From: Candidatus Woesearchaeota archaeon
Lineage (GTDB): Archaea > Nanobdellota > Nanobdellia > Woesearchaeales > ARS49
Assembly: GCA_016215315.1 (NCBI GenBank)
Contig: JACRKG010000050.1
Location: 1-45,726, forward strand
Direction of reading: 5' to 3'
DNA: 45,726 bases
Part shown: one piece after another, positions 40,287 through 45,726 of the stretch
Position numbering within the stretch: position 1 is the first letter of the stretch
Layout: each line of letters begins with the position of its first letter
Translations under genes and position numbers: made by a program
The notes under the pieces: generated by a model
The model's database searches: none
What the model was told of the DNA's origin: nothing
The model's input: the letters and a program-made list of their open reading frames with translations, nothing else

Positions 40287-41134
40287 TCTTCAACCTCTAT
40301 GGTTTGTTCTGTGTTAGTTTTGTTTTCGGCATCCTCATTAACATAAACTAGTTCTGGATGGTATTGTTGTAATAGTTTGAATAATGTTTCTCTAGCTTTT
40401 GAAATGTCTTTATTTTCCCATGAGTCAGTCATTTTTTTGAATTCGTTTGCTTGCTGAATCATTTTGCTTACGTCTTTTTCTCTTGTTTGTTCGTGATATT
40501 TTTGCAGTCCGTTTAGTTCAATTAATGTTTGATCATTGCTGTTTTCTATTACTTGTGTGTTGTATTTTTCATTAAAACTGATTAGTGGAGTATGTCTATA
40601 GTTTTTGGCAATTCTTGCGTAAGCTAGTGCTTTTTCTCCTTCTTCTATGAAAAGGCCTATGAACCCAATGTCTGGGATTGTGAAAACTGTTTCTGCTCCT
40701 TTTATGAATTGTCTTATTTCGTTGATTTTCAAAAAACTTTTTACTTCTGGCGTGTTTAAGAATGAATTGAATGATGTTCTTTTTATTTCTAATATTTCTG
40801 GCAGTGCTTCTCTAGCATCTGTTTGTGTTAGTAAATAATTTAAGTCTTCGTTTTGTTCTTGCAGAATTGCAACTAATTCTTCTCTGGGTATTTCAGTAAA
40901 TTTTGCTTGCATTTGTTCATTGAAACGTAAATATGGCGCTAGTATTGTGATTAAAGTTTCTCGAGGGCGAAAAGAGGTATTTTTTCTGATTTGTTCTGCT
41001 GTTGAACAGATGTATTTTTTTAATGCGTCGATTAAATTTTCGTCTGTTAAACCAACTTTTGTTTTTATGTTTATTTTTTGTTTTTTCTTTTTCTCTTCTA
41101 AATTTATCTTTTTTAGTGAATCTTCAATTGACAT
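40283..41134 (-). CDS. Tagged helical protein, first family, paralog 2 (MSIEDSL N-terminus)
   Basis: 283 residues from the ATG at 41134 (MSIEDSLKKINLEEKKKKQK); the frame extends three codons upstream. Shared family blocks: LITILAPYLRFNEQ, LLTQTDAREALPEI, IPDIGFIGLFIEEGEKALAY and LFKLLQQYHPELVYV. An acidic tail follows. Overlaps both neighbours (stop-start overlap of 4 and 11 bases). No known domain. Confidence 0.6.
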   Translation of the reverse strand: MSIEDSLKKINLEEKKKKQKINIKTKVGLTDENLIDALKKYICSTAEQIRKNTSFRPRETLITILAPYLRFNEQMQAKFTEIPREELVAILQEQNEDLNYLLTQTDAREALPEILEIKRTSFNSFLNTPEVKSFLKINEIRQFIKGAETVFTIPDIGFIGLFIEEGEKALAYARIAKNYRHTPLISFNEKYNTQVIENSNDQTLIELNGLQKYHEQTREKDVSKMIQQANEFKKMTDSWENKDISKARETLFKLLQQYHPELVYVNEDAENKTNTEQTIEVEE

Positions 41135-41999
41135 TTGTTTCACCTGCTGTTAATTGAGGATTGTATTTTTTTAATTTTGCAAATAAATTTTTCTTCATGG
41201 TTCCATGACTTCTTCCAAAATAGTAATCTTCATAACCAAATTGATGCGTTATTTTATCTAGGGGTAATGAGGCATAAAGTGTATTCGTCAATTCACTTAA
41301 TTGATTCAATAGGTCTTTTATTTCTTTTTCGTTTTGTGTCTCACAAAAGTTCCTCAATTCTTTGATGCCTAGTGGTGTGAAATATTTTCTGAACGCCAAT
41401 CCATAATTTTCATCATCAAACCTCAATAATCTTGATCCTGTATCCATTTCTAAAATTCTTTTATTTTCTTTCTTATCTTTTTTAAGATTCCAGTATGCTC
41501 TTAACATTTTTCCTTGTCCTATAAACAAGCTTAAAAAATCCAAGGAGTTTATTATGAAATAGTTTTTTGTCCTGTTTTGAAAAGTTACTAGTTGATCAAT
41601 GTTTAATGCCTTTTGTACTTCAGGTGTTGAAATGATTGCATTGAATTCTCCAGTTATTAGTGTTGTTTCTTCTTTTATTTGATCTGTAATATTTGTTTGT
41701 TCAGCTAGCTTGCTAAATTCCTGGCTTTTTTGTTTTAATAATTCTATTAAATTTTTCTTTGGTATTGGGCCTATTTGAATGCTTAGGTCTGGCAGGAATC
41801 TTAAGTATGGTGCAAAAATTTGAACTTGTTTTATGTTAAATTTACTATATTTTGATTCTGGGTGGGTTTCTTGAAAATCGCTTATGTAAGTCTCAAGAAC
41901 TTGAGTGATTTCATCTTTTATTTCTGGTTTTGATTGTTCTTTTGATTGTTCTTTTTCAACCGTTACTTCTATTTTGTTTAATGAATCTTCAATTGTCAT
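41124..41999 (-). CDS. Tagged helical protein, first family, paralog 1 (MTIEDSL N-terminus)
   Basis: 291 residues from the ATG at 41999, chosen because it places the shared tag first (MTIEDSLNKIEVTVEKEQSK) and AAGGAGA lies upstream; six more codons are open. Family blocks: VQIFAPYLRFLPDL, LAEQTNITDQI, SLDFLSLFIGQGKMLRAYWN and LFAKLKKYNPQLTAGE. Overlaps the vWA stop region by 11 bases and the next start. No known domain. Confidence 0.6.
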   Translation of the reverse strand: MTIEDSLNKIEVTVEKEQSKEQSKPEIKDEITQVLETYISDFQETHPESKYSKFNIKQVQIFAPYLRFLPDLSIQIGPIPKKNLIELLKQKSQEFSKLAEQTNITDQIKEETTLITGEFNAIISTPEVQKALNIDQLVTFQNRTKNYFIINSLDFLSLFIGQGKMLRAYWNLKKDKKENKRILEMDTGSRLLRFDDENYGLAFRKYFTPLGIKELRNFCETQNEKEIKDLLNQLSELTNTLYASLPLDKITHQFGYEDYYFGRSHGTMKKNLFAKLKKYNPQLTAGETNVN

Positions 42000-43911
42000 T
42001 TTGTTCTCCTTTATCATATTTTTTTTTAACTTCCCCGATTATTACTCCGAATAAATCATCTATTTTGTTGACGTCAATTATTTGTGCTCCTTTTTGTTGT
42101 AATCTGTTTACAAGGTCTTTTCCACTTCCTCCGTTGATGTTGAAAACTACTAAATTATCATGTTCTGTTATTGAATAAACAAGTGCATCGTCGCATGCTT
42201 GTTGTGAATTGTCTACATGGCAGTCACTTATTAAGCAAGTTAGTAATGGGTTTTGTGTTTTTTTGATGAATTCTCTTGTTTCTTTTGTAGGCACTGTTGT
42301 TCCACCATTGTAATGGACCATTATTGCTTTTTCTATTTTGTTTAAGTCGTTTGTATATTCTTGTTTTGTTATATTGTCAGGTCCTGAGAAATTTATTATT
42401 GCTACTTTTCCTCCATTTTCTACTGCGTGGAGTGCTGCTGCTTCCGCGGCAAGTATTGCTTTGTCAAAATCTCCTCTTTGTTCTGGAAGATCTGCTAAAG
42501 GAGTCCAGGCCATTGATCCTGAAGAATCTATTTCTATAAATAAGTCTGGGATCATTTTTAGTCTTCCGTGTCCTTCTGCTGCGTCTAGTTTTCTTTTGAA
42601 TGTTGTCATTCCTGGAATTAGTTTTGGTGAATTCATCATTGAAGGGATTAGTTCTAGGCCGCCTTTTCCTATCAGTGGATCTCCTACGTTCCAGCTTGTT
42701 TGGTATGAAGGGCTTTTTTCTGCTCTTTGATTTTCTTTTTCTTTAATGCTCATTAGTAATTCTTTAGCTCTTGCACGATACATTAACCGTAAAGCATCGT
42801 TTGCTTCTATTTTTATTAGTGCGCTCATTGTGCCTGCGAATTTTGCAGGAGAATTTTTGTTTCTTTCATAGATTTCATTAAGAACATCTTCAGATATTCC
42901 TCTTCCTTCTCGTCCATTATTTTCGTTTTGTGATTCTAATGAGCTTTTTGTTGGATCTCCCATTTGCATTATTACATCTGAAGGCATCAGTTTTCCCGAT
43001 TCATCAGATTTTTGTCCTGAAGAATTTCCTTGTCCGTCGCCAGAATCATCTGGTTTATTACTATTTCCCCTGCCTTGTCCTTGTTGTTTTTGTCCTTTTC
43101 CTGCGCTAGATTTTCCTTGTCCGTTTTGAGGATTTTGTTCTATTGATTTGTCTATTATTGGTTCTAGTGTTGTTGCGAAGTCTTTTACTTTGTTTTCCCA
43201 ATTTTCTCTTTCTTTCCAATTTTTTCCTAATATTTTTACTAAGTTTTCTGCTGCTTTTTCTGCTTGCGGATCGATTGGTACATTATTTTTTGTTCCTAAA
43301 TCTTCATTCCATAATATTTCGTAAGATCTTACTAGTGTTTGCCATAATAGTGAAGGAGCTGGATTTTCTTCTAGTACTGCTTTTATTGTTTCTTTTTGTC
43401 TCCATATAGTTAGTTCTCCAAAATTCTCTCTGCCGTATTTTTCTTTAGCTAAAAGAGTATCTCCAACTAGGTCACCGAAAATGTTTAGTGTTGTGTATGC
43501 ATAAGCAGCAGCCAATTCTTGGTCTTTTACTGTGTTTTTGTTTTTCATTCCTTTTAATGATGAATCTATTAGTATTGCTTCTGTTAGTTCATCTCCTGGA
43601 ACTTTTATGAAGTGGGTTTCTTCGTGATGAAAAATACTTCTTGCGTATTCGGCTTGTTTTGTTATTTCTTTAATTTGTCCAGGAATATTTTCTGTGTTAA
43701 ATGTGATTGTCCAATTTTTAGGATCTATACTAAACCCTTTAGGGATAAATTCTTCTTTTGTTTTTTTGTTTTCTTTTTCATTTACATCAATAATTTTTGG
43801 ATCTGGAAGGTTTGAAATGTATAAATCCCAACATGATTGTTTGAATGCTTGTTGTACTTCTTCTTTGCTTAATTTTCTTTTTGTTCCTAGTAATTTTTTG
43901 ATTAAGCTCAT
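41989..43911 (-). CDS. vWA-domain protein with an N-terminal HExxH motif
   Basis: 640 residues. An N-terminal domain has HHEETH (95-100) followed by DELTEAILID, a zincin-like pattern as in the metallopeptidase-like N-termini of some vWA proteins (DUF2201 type). A Gly/Gln/Ser linker spans about 262-305. The C-terminal vWA domain has a complete MIDAS: DSSGS (462-466), Thr in NGGTTVPT, and Asp in LISDCHVD. It should pair with the MoxR ATPase of the operon. Start overlaps the zinc-ribbon stop by four bases. Confidence 0.85.
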   Translation of the reverse strand: MSLIKKLLGTKRKLSKEEVQQAFKQSCWDLYISNLPDPKIIDVNEKENKKTKEEFIPKGFSIDPKNWTITFNTENIPGQIKEITKQAEYARSIFHHEETHFIKVPGDELTEAILIDSSLKGMKNKNTVKDQELAAAYAYTTLNIFGDLVGDTLLAKEKYGRENFGELTIWRQKETIKAVLEENPAPSLLWQTLVRSYEILWNEDLGTKNNVPIDPQAEKAAENLVKILGKNWKERENWENKVKDFATTLEPIIDKSIEQNPQNGQGKSSAGKGQKQQGQGRGNSNKPDDSGDGQGNSSGQKSDESGKLMPSDVIMQMGDPTKSSLESQNENNGREGRGISEDVLNEIYERNKNSPAKFAGTMSALIKIEANDALRLMYRARAKELLMSIKEKENQRAEKSPSYQTSWNVGDPLIGKGGLELIPSMMNSPKLIPGMTTFKRKLDAAEGHGRLKMIPDLFIEIDSSGSMAWTPLADLPEQRGDFDKAILAAEAAALHAVENGGKVAIINFSGPDNITKQEYTNDLNKIEKAIMVHYNGGTTVPTKETREFIKKTQNPLLTCLISDCHVDNSQQACDDALVYSITEHDNLVVFNINGGSGKDLVNRLQQKGAQIIDVNKIDDLFGVIIGEVKKKYDKGEQNDN

Positions 43912-44045
43912 GAAAACACCTCTCTCAGCATGATTCGGTCTAATCTATTTTTACATCTAGGGCATTCTTTTGGTTTTTCAACTCTAGAAATCCAAATATA
44001 TTCGCAGCGTGGACAATTCTTTCTAAAAATATTTCCTTCGCTCAT
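43908..44045 (-). CDS. Small zinc ribbon protein
   Basis: 45 residues from the ATG at 44045 (MSEGNIFRKNCPRCEYIWIS), with CPRC and CPRC spaced by 15 residues, a rubredoxin-like zinc ribbon of the kind found in archaeal DNA- or RNA-binding proteins. TATA box CTTATAAAT is about 32 bases before this ATG, so it is the leaderless first gene of the operon. It could be its regulator or an adaptor. Upstream in-frame ATGs at 44051, 44057 and 44093 fit the promoter less well. Confidence 0.68.
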   Translation of the reverse strand: MSEGNIFRKNCPRCEYIWISRVEKPKECPRCKNRLDRIMLREVFS

Positions 44046-44067
44046 AATCATAATCATAGTGAAATAG

Positions 44068-44078
44068 AATTTATAAGT
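44068..44078 (-). promoter_or_regulatory. TATA box of the twelve-gene MoxR-vWA operon
   Basis: ACTTATAAATT on the minus strand. No other convincing promoter is seen between here and 33061, where gene spacing is from 13 bases to overlaps. Confidence 0.6.
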
Positions 44079-44197
44079 GTTTAAGAATATCATGAAACAG
44101 TTTTTAAAGATGAATTATTAGTAATACTGTTAAAAAAGGAATGTTTAAAAACAATGATTTATTCTCTATTGTTAAATTAATTGATAAAGGTGTAAAA

Positions 44198-44518
44198 ATG
44201 AACAGAACTGATATTGATTTTCATGAGGAACTTAGCAGAGTTGAAGAATCTAAGAAAGAAGATGTTCTTAGTGTACTAGAAAAGAAGTTGCAACAGTATG
44301 AAGGACAATTTGTTATTTTGAGTGAACTGGGAGAATTTTACAGTGAAATTCTATGTCTTTGTGGAACTCCTCATTTGACTGTTTATGCGAGTGAAGAAAC
44401 TGCAAGAAAAGAAATTGAAGCAATGCCTGAAGTTCGCCTTAAATATTTCAAAAACGCAAAAGTCCACCAATTAAATGCTGATTTTTTTGAAAATTATAGA
44501 AAATTAAGTGGCGAGTAA
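44198..44518 (+). CDS. Unknown protein, 106 residues
   Basis: Start at the ATG at 44198, with AAAGGTG as ribosome binding site; the frame is open from 44141. Sequence begins MNRTDIDFHEELSRVEESKK and has FVILSELGEFYSEILCLCGT, then a helical end. Not recognised. Divergent from the MoxR-vWA operon. Confidence 0.6.
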   Translation: MNRTDIDFHEELSRVEESKKEDVLSVLEKKLQQYEGQFVILSELGEFYSEILCLCGTPHLTVYASEETARKEIEAMPEVRLKYFKNAKVHQLNADFFENYRKLSGE

Positions 44519-44569
44519 ATTTTTTTATTCTTTAAAATTTTATCTTGGCGGGTTGTAATTTTGGTGTGC

Positions 44570-44696
44570 GTGCACTTAAATCACTCTTTGTTTATTATTT
44601 TTCAACGCGCTAGCGTTGACAAAGTGTTCCGACTGCCTTAAATCAGGATAAAATAATTCAAGCACATCATTGCGCGGTCGGCTAGGAGAAAGTTCA
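44570..44696 (+). ncRNA. Structured intergenic element, copy E
   Basis: Begins GTGCACTTAAATCACTCTTT 52 bases after a stop codon. Hairpin CAACGC GCTA GCGTTG (44603-44618) takes the place of CCCGC/GCGGG of copies C and D; stem CCGACTGC (44629-44636) pairs with GCGGTCGG (44674-44681); ends GGCTAGGAGAAAGTTC. Both stems differ in sequence from the other copies yet remain paired. Confidence 0.55.
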
Positions 44697-44773
44697 CCTT
44701 AGCCAAACTAATTTATTCAGGATGATGTCATTTTTCCGAAAACAATTTAAATGACTCTTAATTTTGTGTTCTT

Positions 44774-45433
44774 GTGAAAATTACTCGCTATCCGCAATCA
44801 TGTTTTTTGATAGAAACAAAAGGCTATAGAATTCTTATTGATCCTAGTTATTTGAATTTTAGTGAGTATTTTTTGAAGTCTGATTGGGTTAATGTTGATG
44901 TTTTGTTGGTTACTCATAAGCATAAATCTCATTGTCACGACGAAGCTGTACAAGTTATATTGGATCGGGATCAAGCGCAATTCTTTTCCAGCAAAGAGGT
45001 TGCTAAATCATATCCTTCATTTGAACCTAATATTGTTGAAGTTGGTGATAAAATAAATTTAGAAGTTCTAAAGATTGAAGTTGTAAAAGCAGTTCATGGT
45101 TTCTTGCCAACTTCTAAAGATGATAAAGTTCATGAAGGTTTTGGGTTTATTATTGATGATGGTGAAACAAGACTTTATCATACCGGCGATACAATCTGTT
45201 TTGATAATAATTACAAAGCAGATGTTGTTTTAGCGCCTGTTTCTGGTAGAGGTTTAGTGATGGGTCCTTATGAAGCAGCATTATTTGCTAAAGCTTGCGG
45301 TGCTAAATTATTAATTCCTTGTCATATGGATAATCCTAAATACCCTGTAAGTCATGAAGTTGTTAAGAAAAATATTGAAGAACACAAAGTTGAGTTTAAA
45401 ATTTTAAAAGTTGAAGAAAGTATTGAGGTTTAA
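44774..45433 (+). CDS. Metallo-beta-lactamase fold hydrolase (UlaG-like)
   Basis: 219 residues from a GTG. The beta-lactamase-fold metal motif reads THKHKSHCHD (47-56) where THxHxDH is usual, so the Asp that binds the second metal is Ser52. Other ligands look present (VHGF, HTGDT, PCHMDN). Family members of this size are often annotated as UlaG-like or as archaeal beta-lactamase-fold hydrolases; the substrate is unknown. The stop overlaps the convergent acetyltransferase fragment by four bases. Confidence 0.82.
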   Translation: MKITRYPQSCFLIETKGYRILIDPSYLNFSEYFLKSDWVNVDVLLVTHKHKSHCHDEAVQVILDRDQAQFFSSKEVAKSYPSFEPNIVEVGDKINLEVLKIEVVKAVHGFLPTSKDDKVHEGFGFIIDDGETRLYHTGDTICFDNNYKADVVLAPVSGRGLVMGPYEAALFAKACGAKLLIPCHMDNPKYPVSHEVVKKNIEEHKVEFKILKVEESIEV

Positions 45434-45633
45434 TTTTTCCATTCTTTTCTTAATACTGACATTCTCAGCATATCATGATATTCTTTTTGGTGGTAGTATT
45501 CTTCTCGCAGTATTCCTTCTTTTTTGAATCCTAATTTTTTGCAAATGTGCTGCATTCTTTTATTTGTGGTATAACAAATCATCCATATCTTGTTTAGTTT
45601 TAGTTTTTTAAACGCGTAATCAATTATTAATAG
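45430..45633 (-). pseudogene. GNAT (RimJ/RimL-type) acetyltransferase, C-terminal remnant
   Basis: 67 codons remain, LLIIDYAFKKLKLNKIWMIC, CYTTNKRMQHICKKLGFKKE and GILREEYYHQKEYHDMLRMS, the classic end of a RimJ/RimL N-acetyltransferase (helix, strand, N-x(3)-Q-x(2)-C-x(2)-LGF, EG-LRE). The N-terminal part is missing because an IS end begins directly upstream at 45634. No start codon is left. Confidence 0.85.
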
Positions 45634-45726
45634 TTAGCGACATAAATAACGCATAAAATTTTGCGTAAATTTATGTTCTCTCCAATAGTTTTCTAGGGCA
45701 TTTTGCATTTGTTCTATATTCTCGAA
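45634..45726 (-). mobile_element. IS630-like transposase, C-terminal end, cut by the window edge
   Basis: The minus-strand frame enters the window at 45726 and stops at 45634, reading FENIEQMQNALENYWREHKF and ending RYLCR. The last codons overlap the terminal inverted repeat (45637-45660). Together with 1-82 this shows two copies of one element in the same orientation at the two window ends; the two pieces cannot be joined in frame across the ends, so they belong to separate copies. Confidence 0.6.

Noticed and set aside
33061-44045. CRISPR-Cas or restriction system in the large operon
   Set aside because: No direct repeats with spacers, no nuclease, methylase or Cas motifs were seen.
8260-44696. 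Structured elements as integron attC sites
   Set aside because: They sit after genes and fold, but lack the RYYYAAC/GTTRRRY ends and there is no integron integrase; the integrase fragment at 136-537 shows only a core-binding domain.
1-45726. Window as a closed circle with one transposase across the ends
   Set aside because: Joining position 45726 to 1 puts the two transposase parts out of frame and would leave only about 57 codons, so they are parts of two separate copies.

Overview
The window reads as a chromosomal contig of an AT-rich archaeon with a small genome, most likely of the DPANN type (Woesearchaeota/Pacearchaeota-like). This is inferred from archaeal-type TrpRS and TyrRS, Kae1, a TFIIB-like zinc ribbon, a tRNA-Tyr(GUA) with an intron after position 37, and TATA boxes (TTTATAAA-like) that start about 28 to 33 bases before many start codons, which implies leaderless transcripts. 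Genes inside operons use strong GGAGG-type ribosome binding sites. No rRNA gene is present, so the lineage cannot be fixed. Both window ends lie inside copies of the same IS630-like element in the same orientation, which probably explains why the contig stops there.

Layout. 1-760: IS end, an integrase N-terminal fragment and tRNA-Thr. 814-5391 (minus): a tight four-gene operon in which every protein is related to class I TrpRS/TyrRS; two keep HIGH and KMSKS-like motifs and two look degenerate. 5498-8260 (plus): a small membrane protein, then a short leader ORF ending in two Trp codons, a hairpin with a T run, a HisC-like aminotransferase and the canonical TrpRS. 8416-13068: lipoprotein, TyrRS, split tRNA-Tyr, ZIP metal transporter, ureohydrolase and two orphans. 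13094-19789: aminotransferase, small membrane proteins, NADAR protein, thioredoxin, a methyltransferase-kinase fusion and Kae1. 19847-25268: an internally deleted BRO/antirepressor, a DUF6624-like protein, zinc ribbon, IleRS and small membrane or secreted proteins.

25432-31727 holds a first MoxR module: a ribbon-helix-helix regulator, a MoxR-like AAA+ ATPase, a large unknown protein without a normal start codon, and a membrane metalloprotease, facing a divergent cluster of unknown genes. 31954-32960 is a Fic gene framed by 47-base perfect direct repeats that each contain a promoter and a palindromic operator.

33061-44045 (minus) is the most striking region: a twelve-gene operon with one promoter, encoding a zinc ribbon, a vWA protein with an HExxH motif, a MoxR ATPase with a four-Cys lid, a transglutaminase-like protein, two paralogs with a GNAT-like C-terminus, and six proteins with different bodies that all begin with the same peptide, M-T/S-I-E-D-S-L. 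I propose this is an undescribed MoxR-vWA system whose client proteins carry a shared N-terminal docking tag.

An intergenic structured element of about 110-125 bases, starting GTGCACTYRAATAA, occurs five times plus one fragment, mostly just after stop codons, and its internal stems covary between copies.
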